A stretch of 64,000 nucleotides of DNA from positions 909,163-973,162 of the forward strand of contig CAJNDS010001113.1 of assembly GCA_905221605.1 (NCBI GenBank). Reading direction: 5' to 3'. Made by a program: the position numbers and the translations under genes. The notes under the pieces were generated by a model. That model searched no databases. It worked only from the letters and a program-made list of their open reading frames with translations, and was not told where the DNA came from. Shown here one piece after another: positions 21,152 to 30,567 of this stretch (within the stretch, counting starts at the first letter, position 1; each line of letters starts with the position of its first letter). The DNA comes from Symbiodinium natans (taxonomy: Eukaryota; Sar; Dinophyceae; Suessiales; Symbiodiniaceae).

Positions 21152-24100
21152 GATGATCTCATCTTCAACCGTGAGGTTCTCTTCATGGGCGATTTGGTAC
21201 GGCCTTGTCATGTCAGTGATGTAGTGCCGGTACTCATGGAAGTTGAGCCTGGTCTGGAGGCTTTCGAGGTAGTCAAGGTAGCAACCCTCCTCCGACCAAT
21301 CGTCCAAATGGCCCTGCTCGAAGATTGGACGCGGCTCCCGCCCGTCGTGAACATCCTTGCACGCATTGTGCAGTCGGACGCGGAGCAGCTCGTACACACG
21401 GTTGTGCCAGATGGGAACCTGGGAGTGGCGATCATAGCAGTAAACAATGTACCTGTTGGAAATCCAGTCAGGTGTCTGAATTGCATCTGCCCTGGATCTA
21501 AAGATCCGCACGCCCTCCAGGGCTGCGAGCTGCAGGTCGATGACAAATTCAATGTCAGCATCTTCACGAACGCCTGCATGACTCTCCCTCTGCCACGCCG
21601 GTACGGGAGACATCATCACGAAGTAACGGCTGGCACTTCCATCTGCAGCAACCCCTCCCGGGATGAGACCATCTCGAACAATGGAGTGCAGATAGCAACG
21701 ATACGTGCCGTGGTAAGCCAACTTTGGCATGCTTTCGAAGGCCTCGCTGATGTAACCAGTGGTTCCCACCCTGGGCCTATTTGCCAAATTGGGTTGCCAA
21801 AGAGAGGACAGATGGTATGAGTGGGTGTTCAGTGCCATCACGTCCGTCTCTTCCGAGAGGAGTATGCCGTCATGCCCCTGAATCGCTCTAAAGGCACGCA
21901 GTTGGACCTCCCTGTCGGGTTTAATGACAACCTTGACTTCGAACCGCACTTTGTCGTGAGTGGATTTGAGGACGTCCACCACGTGCTCCACACGAAGGCC
22001 TCTCCACATCATTCCCAACTTCTCGAAAAATTCGGACCATTCAATAGAATTGTCCCTGGCTGAGATGTGGACCGCCATTTCTGGCGCTCGCCGATTGGCG
22101 AATCCCCGGGCGAGAAAAGACATCTTCTTCGACAAGCAGACCCGGGCGTTCTCCGTGAGGAAACGGTAATCATCCGGCAAATCAGGGAGCTGATCAGCGG
22201 TAACCCAACGCGGCAGCGTGGGAGGCCTCGGCTTTGCCCTTGGAACAAGGGGTGCCTGCGCAACGGCCTCGCTCGGCTGAGGGGCGTCGGGGTCGTCGAT
22301 GACGACCACGGGAGAAGGGGGCGCGACCACCTCAGCTTTCTTCAAGGAGTAGGTGTCGGCATTCTCATAGGGATCATCATCCTGCTCCACGAATTGGCTA
22401 AGGAGGGTAATTTCCTCTTCAGCCGCGACCGCGGTGAGTTCTTCCTGCGTGATACCCTCTGCCGCTTGGTTGGCCATGACAAGGTGTTCCTCAGCGACAA
22501 CATTGATCGGGTCGCCGTCTTCAATCGCGAGGACACAGCCTGCGCCGGGCCTGGTGTCATTCCTGGCAAAGTCGAACTCAGTGATGGGCTGCGGATTGCA
22601 GCTCTGAGCCGAGTCATCGTTGACGACTTCGTACTCCGCCTCCGCCAGGAGTGGGCCGGCCAACACAATCTCCTCTTCTGCCTCCCTCGCCAGAGGTGGG
22701 TCCGGGGAATCAACAATCTTGGAAAGGATTCTCCCGGACGCGGGGGGCACGGTGAGGAACGGTTCGGGCTTGTTCAACACAAAGTGTGCATGAAAAACGG
22801 CCTCTCTTTGGTTTGCGATGAGTTGCTGTTCAACAGCGAGAAGGCGGTAATCTGTGAGAATGCCGCGGAGCATCGCCGCGTGCCACCTAAGGGTGCTCTG
22901 CAGATTTTGATCCGACGCGTCAGCGTGGAAGCCATCAGGCCTGCTGGTCTGCTCATAGAGCTCCACAGGGTCAATGATGGTGCATCCTCCGCTCATCAGA
23001 TCTCGGGCGTGATTCTTCATGCACCTGTCATAGAGCTCCCCGACCGGGAAGAAACAGGAGTGATGGCTGCCCATCAAGAAAGACACACCCGAGACGTCAG
23101 TCCGGTGGAGGAGCTTGCACGCTCTCTCACACGCCCGATCAACACGAAGCTTCTGCTTTGCAGGCCAAGTGTCAATCTGCTCGAGCTCCTCGGCTGTTCG
23201 CTTTGTGAACTTGCTCTGAAGATGCCAAGTGTAGCCATGATAGCCGTGTTGGCCCCATACATCGTTTCCTGACCATCCAAAAATGATGTGGGTAGCCGCC
23301 CCTTCCGGGCGGTGATCCCTCGCCTCGTTAAGGTGCTTGAGCGCCTCATCGATGAGCTGGTCGAGGTGATACCCCCACTTCATTGAGTAGATTAGGCTCT
23401 CCACTTCTGGAATGTTCCTGAAAACGTCCTGCATGAGCGGCTCAATGGTCATGCGGCGCGTAGGCTTCCGCCCCGTGTAATGGCACAACGCAAGGGAAGA
23501 GTCTCCGACGATCAAGAACCGTCGCCTCTCTTCCGGAGGGAGCGAAATGCGCTGAAGGGCAGGAGTAAAGAGCTTCTCGACAAGACTCGAAGTCTTCGCA
23601 AAATACTGGAAGTCGGAAGCGCCTACGCTAAGCTTGGCAATTCTGCGGCAAATGTCATAGTGCTTAGTGGAATCGATTGCACCGCCCGCCTTCGGTCCAA
23701 ACGCCAGGGTGGCCAGATCCTGTGCATGTCGGTAAAGGATCTGTATCCAACCCCCCAGGGTGGAGTCACGAAGCACGGAGGCATCAATCTCGGTCTCCGA
23801 AAACACACGGACTCCGTGCTTGCGATAGAATCGCTCGTAAAGCACCGTCCAATGGGACGAAGGGTCCTCTTCACGCAGCTCCCGCCAGCGGTAGATGGGA
23901 ATTGTGCCGAGAAATAAGTCGTCGTCGGCATCATCATCCTGTGGCTCAACCACAGCTTCCGCCAGGTCACTGAAACTCGGTGGAAGAAGGATGCCAGCCA
24001 TGGCGTCAGCCAGGCGGTCGGGGTCCACTAGCGCTTGCTTGAACTCCGCGACACGCTGCTGGCGTTCCTCGTCAGTCAGAAACTCGGTCATGGTCGGCGA

Positions 24101-24625
24101 GGTGATGATGGCTGGGCACGCTGGGACTACAGGGGAGCTTGATCTAGCCGCTGCAGAGGAGTTCACTTCCTTAAAGGCTTTGTGAATAGCTCGTGCAAGA
24201 GGTTTACTGTAATTTTCTGATTCCTTCAGGCATTTAGCATGCTCGTGGCTACGAGTGCACTTCTTGTCGTTGAGACGATTGTACACTGTTTGAAGGGTAG
24301 TGGCAACACACCACGGCTTTTTCACGGGAATACCCTTCTTGTTATGCAATCCGAACCTGCAACCATCAAATTTGGCATAAACAAACGGATGCCTATCAAG
24401 CCACTTCCTCACTTTGTCCCATCCCCAATACTCACAGTCCCTTGGCCATTCAACACAGTAGTCAACGGACGCCTTATCAAGGCCCTGAGAAAGATCAACG
24501 AATGATGCCCACAACTTCTTGAACTTTCTTCTGGCATCAAGCACAGCATCTCTATTTTTGGGAACCTTAAGGTTGATTCTAGTCCATTGACTGCCACCAG
24601 TGCAAGGCAAGCTAACCCATGTTAG
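21152..24625 (-). CDS. Retroelement polyprotein: SGNH hydrolase and Tpt1/KptA-like domains
   Basis: The frame continues pol after a -1 shift near 24625 (pol ends RAGARVF, this frame reads LTWVSLPCTGGSQW). Residue numbers count from the TTG codon at 24610. Residues 1-150 complete a domain begun at the pol C-terminus. Residues about 363-590 are an SGNH/GDSL hydrolase: GDS (369-371), GND (448-450) and DGFH (559-562) supply Ser, Asn, Asp and His. Residues 600-800 are acidic and low complexity. Residues about 822-1085 match Tpt1/KptA RNA 2'-phosphotransferase: THDKVRFEV, RAIQGH (Arg908, His913), YHGT (967-969), GLIPGG, and SRYF where HVH is usual. The N-lobe Arg-His pair appears lost (LARG), so activity is uncertain. 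The nested element cuts the frame after EDEII. Confidence 0.8.
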
Positions 24626-27600
24626 AACACACGAGCGCCAGCTCGGTGGTGTTCTTTGGCAATGTCGATGATGGCTCTACGGGTATCTGGTGAGTTAAGG
24701 TCCATGCTTTCGGTGACTCTAACTACCTTACACTCGGGAAACTCATGATGAGCTATTTCCCCAATGATGGAGTCATCACTACAGCAAACCTCTATAATGA
24801 CCCGCTTCGTTTTGCTGTCGGGCCTCGAGTCGCTCGCAACGGCGGGCGGCGGAACGCTGGCCGGTGTAGCCTTACGGCTCTCGAGCTTCCGCTGAGTGAT
24901 TCCCATCAATAGCAAGGCATTTCGCCACTTTTCAGCATTGGTAAAGGGTTTTGTAAGGATGTCAGCAGCTTGAAGATTGGTGTTGATGTAAGCAAGGTCA
25001 TAGTGCTTCCTACGAAACTGCTCTGCGATCCATCCTAAATTGATTCTTTGAGTCTTGTCAGAATGACGGAAGGCTGGGGATTTTCCAGACTCTAGGATGC
25101 GGATGGTGGCCTGATTATCCTCTAAGACAACTGGCTGAATCGAATGAGGCACAGACATTATTAGTCCGAAGTCGCAAGGTTTCCTAGTGACTCCAACCTC
25201 AGTATCGACACCACCCCCCGAACCCCTTATGCCCTCGGCTTCCCTCTGGAGGATGGCCTCCGCTTCCGCGTGGCGGCGGTATTCTGCGGTGGACCTTCTA
25301 TACACGAGGATGCCATACTCGAAATCATCTGGAGGCAGAGTGCGTTCGTCTTCATCCAATTCTTCCCAAGCAACCGCCCTTTGATGCAAAGTCCACTTCC
25401 CTTTTTGGAGCAACCAAAGATCCCTGATAGGGTGACTAGTCAGCTCAACGGGAAAGGGTAAAGAGCTACTTTTGCTAAAAACCTCCACAATCCTTCCGTC
25501 TGCAAGGAGATGACGTCCTGTCTTGTTGATGGTCGAGATTCCCTGGAAAGGATAAGATTTGGGTTTGAAATCGTGCTTAGCAATGTCACTACGAAGAGGC
25601 TTGGGAGCTGTATCCCCCCCCGCGTTCAGGAGCACGCTCCATAGTGCAGATGAAGGAAGACCCAAGGCTCGCAGAGTAACGTTCGCACATACGACTTCTG
25701 CTTCAGTGGAACTAAGCGCGGTGCTCGTTTGCTTTTTGCTAAAAGCGGACAAGGGAAAGTAGGTGTTGGGTCCTACCAACGCGAGGAAACCTCCTGAAGT
25801 GCTTTTGTTGTCATGTTCGCCTGCGTGATCAGAATCAGCGAACAGCCAGAGCTTACACTTATCAAGGGAGTCTCCTATAAAGCAGGTCATTCGATGGTCA
25901 AGAGTGGACGCAACATAACACATGAGTCTGTGCAGTGCCTTGTCGCAGTCGGCAGACCACTTAGTGACCCGGCTAGCTAAACCCTGGACAGCACGTAACA
26001 AGTCATAACGAGCCATCCTTGCTGCAAACAGCAACTTCATGAGCACACGACTCGCAATAGGAGCAAGCTTGCCTTTGGGTTCAGCCTCCGCGTCAGTGGG
26101 GCGAGCGATTTTGTCATCATAGAAGGGCGTTGATACCTTTTTAAGGTTATGCCACTCGGGACCAGTGAGTTCTTTGTAGCGGTCGATGGCCTGCTGCAAG
26201 AAGGAACTCATGTCATAGACGACTTGTCTGGTCTTAGCATACATACAACCCTGATGATCACTCAACTGATTGACATCATAGAAAGCGTGTTTGCGGGCTG
26301 CTTTCTTGGCATTAAGTTTGTCTCTAATCTTTTTCACGGCTGCCATTGCGGAACGCTCGGTGTGACCGTTGGCGGCAAGATAAGTAGCACCTGTCCATAA
26401 GTGATCACGTTTGTGCTTAGCACCCCCCGTGTCCCAGAGCTCGTCTGGCGCGGCCTCAGAACCTAGAGGGCGCATCAATGTGAGTCTGTGCGGACTAAGG
26501 TCAAGTGCGACGGCTTCCGCCGCGCGAGGCTTGAACAACGCCTTGCGGGGCTGAACGTGATGTCGGACAACCATCCCTTCTTCAGGGTAGTATTCGGTGA
26601 AATCTTCTTTGGCTGCGGCAGTGGCAGGTTTGGCAGCGGGGTCAGGAAGGGATTTGTCGAAGACATGCGCAAAAGGATGATCGGCTTTTCCAAGCGATGA
26701 AGACTGAGATAAGTGTTCACATCCCAGATATCTTCCGATGGGAGTAGGTGTATCCATATCGATGCGAGAACCGATGAGTTCCCAACCCTTGGCTAGGTTC
26801 TCTTTTGGCCCGGCCATCTTGAAATCATCTACATACACGGCTAATAAAAGCTTCAATGTGGGATGATAAAAGACAGATGGCCATGCAGCGGGAAACACGA
26901 GCTCAAAACCAACCTCCCGTAAGCGCTTTTCGCAATGTTGCTCCCAGAAGCCCCCGCTGTCTGGGTGCCCGTAAAGAGCCAATCTGAGGCGGACGACGGG
27001 GTCCCTAAACTTGCCGACCCACTCCTTAGGCCAACGCTCACGTGGGAGCCTGACCCAAGTGTCAGCGCCTTTCAGAGTCGTTTGCGTGTACGCCTGTTTA
27101 CCATCCCCCTGTTCCACATCGTGGCCGGGGGCATGGCCATAGGCGTCGAGAACCTTACCCGCTTCCATGGTGGCGGGACTAGAGCCCAGCTCACTAAAGA
27201 GAGCGGTGTCATTGTTCTCGTCCTTCACATTGTTGCCCTGAAAGACGGTCCTACCCTTGAACTTCCGTAAGGGATTCCCTTTAGGAAGCTCACTGCCCTT
27301 TTCCACGCAGATTTCAAAGATTTTGCCAACGTGGGCCTTCTTTCCTCTTTTGGCTGCCTCTTTAGAGACTTCTTCCCATTCACGAACAGATGACATGTCC
27401 CAGGCTTTCTTCTTCATCAACTTTTCCCATTCAACGTCAAGAGAAGCTTGGGCCTGAGGATCAGCTAACAGCTCTTTTCTTCCTACTGGCCTGGCAACCA
27501 TAGCCATAGCTTCCTGAACTTGCTCGGCAGTAAGAGCGCGGGAAGCAGGGATCTTGTCCCTATGTTGATGACTAGACATGGGAACTGTAGGCATACATGG

Positions 27601-30567
27601 GAAATCTTTGACAGCTTCTTCCGAAGTGTGGGGTTTGGTAAGGATGTCGAACTCAGTACGACCAACCCATTTGAAGCTGAGCTTCTTGTTGCGCTTGCGT
27701 ACATGACGCCATTCATCACAATCGGCTATGATGTCCGTACCTCCAATTGGCATGATTTTGGTCAATCTCTCTTTACCAAGAGCGGAGATAGGAACAGGAC
27801 AATCAGTGAGATCAGGGGAGAACAGTTCACGTCTCGGAGAGTAGTGAAAGCGGATGAGCTTATCCCCCCGAATTGTCCATTCATCTTTAACCGGATTAGC
27901 TACTGCAGAGGGCCTGGCGCTGCTACTTGACGAGGGAGTTTCTCGGGCCTCGAGATCTCTCAAAGCTTGCTCTCGAGCCTCATCATCAATGGCCTTCTCC
28001 TTTTGTGCTTTAGAGAGACGGACCCATAGATCGCTCGGAATGCTGTCCGGCTTTCTAGAACCTCTAGTCCCCCCGTAGCGACGACCTAGTGTACCCCCCG
28101 AATCATAGTACTTCCCACCTTCCGGCAGAGGAATCTCCTTGCCGGTTTTGGGGTGAAGAACTTTAGGGGGCTCAACCTTCCGGTCGGCGTCAGAAGCTTC
28201 AGCGGCCTGTTCAGCTGAGGGCTCAGCGTCCTGATTGTGGAGTGACTCCGTCGCTGGTCGCTCGAGGGCATCGGCAGCGAGACCTTGTTGCACACGTTCG
28301 TACCTCTGTTTCATGGGAAAAGTGAAATCACCTTCAGGCACCTTGAACTGGTATGCTCTTATGGGCTTGATGCATTCATGGAAGTCCTGTCGATTTAACT
28401 CTTTCAGTGAAAGAACCAATACCTCGTGCTTCCATTTCATGCCCGGCTGAAAATGATATCCCACGAAAACACCTGGTTCAGCAGTTGGCTCGAACCTTTC
28501 ACGATTCTTGCGCTTTTTCTTGGGTCCAACCCAATAGTCGATTCTGCAACCAAAGGGAATGACCTTTCCCGGGAACTGGCTCCCGAAACGCTTGAACCAC
28601 GGTGTAAACTTCGCCCCATGGGGGTTACTTATATTCACAGCGGTACACGCATGCTCGAGAGCCTGTGGCCAGTACACATGCGAGAGCCCAGCCTGAAGCA
28701 AATTGCTCCTAGTACCCTCGGTGGTGGCGCGCACTGCGCGTTCTGCGATCGCGTTGGATTGATGAATATACGCTTTGGATTGTTCATGTCTCCAACCTAA
28801 GAACTTGGCGGCAGAGATGAGTTCTTTAGCTTGATCGCTGTAGAATACCCCTACCTCGTCAGAGGAGGAAACGAAATGTTGCAATGCTGCAATGCACTCA
28901 TCCTCTGACCTCAGTGCTGAAGGGTAGGCATACATAAAAGAAGTCGCAACATCCTTCAGTACGAGGGCCAATCTGGATTCTTCTATAACCGTATCCCTAT
29001 CACGGTACACAATGATGTGATCCGCAGTGATATGGTCTCCAAACGCCTTAGCTTCGACGCTGTGCCAGCCATCCGTTTGGTACGAAGGCGGCTTGTACAT
29101 CTTAGCTCTTTGGCAAACATCACAGAATGGATTTTTGGGAAGGTGCGTCATGAGATGCGCCGCTGACTTGGCTTCTTTCTTCAAATTCTCAATGCGCCTC
29201 GACCTCTTGCCTTCCCCACCACTACCCTCACCAGGATCCCCATCTGGAGCATGCCTCTCTCCTTCCGGAGGAGGAGGGAGGACGCTCGGCTCACCTGAAT
29301 CGGGTTTCGGCGACCTGATCAGTTCCGTTTCATCAAGGAACTCTTCATCCGGAGATGAAGGGATGGGGGCAACAGCTTCTTTCAATAACCCCTCGACTTT
29401 TGACCAATCTGGTTCATCCGAAGGTGGTTCGGCTTTGGAGGCTTCTTTGGCAATCTTCTTCTTGTTTGATGGTTCCTCAGGCTTCTTTTTCAACTTCACT
29501 TTAGGCTTGCTTTTCGGTTCTGGGGCCGGAGCTGGAGGATCCATAGTAGCTAACTCGTAAAGAGTCATCTCCTCATCGATTTCCGCAGGCACTGCTGGAG
29601 GGAAGTTCTTCTGTTTCGGCAGCAAGAACCCCAGTGACTTAAGCTTCTCTAGCTGATGCGAATCCAGCCTGTGCACAGCGCGATTGACGTATCCCGTGAT
29701 GCTCCAACGCTCGCCCTTCCAGGGAGTGACGCAATGGAAAGTCTTTGGATCGAAGGAAATGATCTTCGACTTCGACCTGTGCAAACGACCTCCCAGTTTG
29801 GCACCAGTGGGGGCGATCTTGTTGATGCAACCTGGCTCATCCTTCCGGATGGTGTCATCGTGAATCCACAATTCGCCTCCGGTGAAATCGCCAATGGTGT
29901 AGTTGAGGTGTTCACGGTGATTGTTGACATCCTTGTGCATTTTAACGCCTGAGTTCTGATTGACAGCAATCGATGTTATTGGGCCATCCGCTCCATGATG
30001 TTTAAGATAGGACAGAAGGTACTTAATCACCTTGGGGTAGGAATGAGTGCGATTGGTTATCCCTTGCATCCCCCCATGTGAAAAAGCCCCGAAAATCATG
30101 TACTTCGAGTCCTTACTGTCCTTCGGTTTGATGGCTTTCCTGTTGAACCTAGATTGCTTAAAGTTTGAGTCCTTCAGCAATCGCAAGCATGCCTGATGGG
30201 AGAAATCCTGCTCCTGGATAAGTTGCGCGGCAATCTGTTCTGGGTTGGTGATGGTCTCAACAGCATCATCCGTATCGATCCGAGTAGACTCGTGTCTTGA
30301 AAGGGCAGGACAAGCGATACCCTCCTTCCAAGACTTCAAGTACGGAACGTTATCCTTCACATCAAGGAAAACCTTGTCACCTCCCGGACTCCTGAAATAG
30401 GGTCTCTGAAATCCTTTCCAAATGAAGTCGTAACCCAGATCCATGCATCTCTGTCCTACTGAAAGAACATTGGGAGTGTCGGGGAGAACATAAGGCTTGG
30501 CTATGCTGTTGAGGGATGGTATCCCTACATCACATTGCGTGCCTGCGTAACTCGGTCCATTCGCAGT
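24622..30567 (-). CDS. pol: Retroelement pol: 2OG oxygenase-like, integrase, RT, RNase H
   Basis: Residue numbers count from the ATG at 30444; the frame is open from just after the TGA at 30568 (TANGPSYAGTQCDVG, YVLPDTPNVLSVGQRC complete the protease). Residues about 115-255 look like a 2OG-Fe(II) dioxygenase: MHKD (His170, Asp172), FHCVTPWKGER (His237, Arg246). Residues 280-420 are a linker. Integrase follows: zinc ligands His430, His434, Cys441, Cys444, then Asp470, Asp537 and Glu568 in SNAIAERAV. Reverse transcriptase spans about 1000-1250, with QGDGKQAY and YVDD (1203-1206). RNase H has FADSDHAG and ALSSTEAE (about 1535-1582), an insertion of about 165 residues, then EDNQAT, INTNLQAADILTK. 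The last 60 residues (VIIEVCCSDDSIIGEI) resemble motif I of a Rossmann methyltransferase. Confidence 0.9.
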   Translation of the reverse strand, partial: TANGPSYAGTQCDVGIPSLNSIAKPYVLPDTPNVLSVGQRCMDLGYDFIWKGFQRPYFRSPGGDKVFLDVKDNVPYLKSWKEGIACPALSRHESTRIDTDDAVETITNPEQIAAQLIQEQDFSHQACLRLLKDSNFKQSRFNRKAIKPKDSKDSKYMIFGAFSHGGMQGITNRTHSYPKVIKYLLSYLKHHGADGPITSIAVNQNSGVKMHKDVNNHREHLNYTIGDFTGGELWIHDDTIRKDEPGCINKIAPTGAKLGGRLHRSKSKIISFDPKTFHCVTPWKGERWSITGYVNRAVHRLDSHQLEKLKSLGFLLPKQKNFPPAVPAEIDEEMTLYELATMDPPAPAPEPKSKPKVKLKKKPEEPSNKKKIAKEASKAEPPSDEPDWSKVEGLLKEAVAPIPSSPDEEFLDETELIRSPKPDSGEPSVLPPPPEGERHAPDGDPGEGSGGEGKRSRRIENLKKEAKSAAHLMTHLPKNPFCDVCQRAKMYKPPSYQTDGWHSVEAKAFGDHITADHIIVYRDRDTVIEESRLALVLKDVATSFMYAYPSALRSEDECIAALQHFVSSSDEVGVFYSDQAKELISAAKFLGWRHEQSKAYIHQSNAIAERAVRATTEGTRSNLLQAGLSHVYWPQALEHACTAVNISNPHGAKFTPWFKRFGSQFPGKVIPFGCRIDYWVGPKKKRKNRERFEPTAEPGVFVGYHFQPGMKWKHEVLVLSLKELNRQDFHECIKPIRAYQFKVPEGDFTFPMKQRYERVQQGLAADALERPATESLHNQDAEPSAEQAAEASDADRKVEPPKVLHPKTGKEIPLPEGGKYYDSGGTLGRRYGGTRGSRKPDSIPSDLWVRLSKAQKEKAIDDEAREQALRDLEARETPSSSSSARPSAVANPVKDEWTIRGDKLIRFHYSPRRELFSPDLTDCPVPISALGKERLTKIMPIGGTDIIADCDEWRHVRKRNKKLSFKWVGRTEFDILTKPHTSEEAVKDFPCMPTVPMSSHQHRDKIPASRALTAEQVQEAMAMVARPVGRKELLADPQAQASLDVEWEKLMKKKAWDMSSVREWEEVSKEAAKRGKKAHVGKIFEICVEKGSELPKGNPLRKFKGRTVFQGNNVKDENNDTALFSELGSSPATMEAGKVLDAYGHAPGHDVEQGDGKQAYTQTTLKGADTWVRLPRERWPKEWVGKFRDPVVRLRLALYGHPDSGGFWEQHCEKRLREVGFELVFPAAWPSVFYHPTLKLLLAVYVDDFKMAGPKENLAKGWELIGSRIDMDTPTPIGRYLGCEHLSQSSSLGKADHPFAHVFDKSLPDPAAKPATAAAKEDFTEYYPEEGMVVRHHVQPRKALFKPRAAEAVALDLSPHRLTLMRPLGSEAAPDELWDTGGAKHKRDHLWTGATYLAANGHTERSAMAAVKKIRDKLNAKKAARKHAFYDVNQLSDHQGCMYAKTRQVVYDMSSFLQQAIDRYKELTGPEWHNLKKVSTPFYDDKIARPTDAEAEPKGKLAPIASRVLMKLLFAARMARYDLLRAVQGLASRVTKWSADCDKALHRLMCYVASTLDHRMTCFIGDSLDKCKLWLFADSDHAGEHDNKSTSGGFLALVGPNTYFPLSAFSKKQTSTALSSTEAEVVCANVTLRALGLPSSALWSVLLNAGGDTAPKPLRSDIAKHDFKPKSYPFQGISTINKTGRHLLADGRIVEVFSKSSSLPFPVELTSHPIRDLWLLQKGKWTLHQRAVAWEELDEDERTLPPDDFEYGILVYRRSTAEYRRHAEAEAILQREAEGIRGSGGGVDTEVGVTRKPCDFGLIMSVPHSIQPVVLEDNQATIRILESGKSPAFRHSDKTQRINLGWIAEQFRRKHYDLAYINTNLQAADILTKPFTNAEKWRNALLLMGITQRKLESRKATPASVPPPAVASDSRPDSKTKRVIIEVCCSDDSIIGEIAHHEFPECKVVRVTESMDLNSPDTRRAIIDIAKEHHRAGARVF

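Larger units (their letters stand above)
15279..21153 (-). mobile_element. Nested 5.87-kb TIR element inside the retroelement
   Basis: Perfect 26-base inverted repeats (15281-15306 and 21126-21151, outer end CCCAGAGACTCCAAAAGTCT) bound the segment. The gene-strand flanks carry the dinucleotide TC on both sides (21153-21152 and 15280-15279), a possible 2-bp target duplication. Excising the element plus one TC joins the upstream codon ATC to AGG and leaves one continuous frame. Subterminal CTTAATTAA motifs cluster inside both ends, as transposase-binding sites do in DNA transposons. I recognise no transposase; the two genes inside are unlike the retroelement. A cargo-carrying or non-autonomous DNA element is the best reading. 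Confidence 0.75.
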
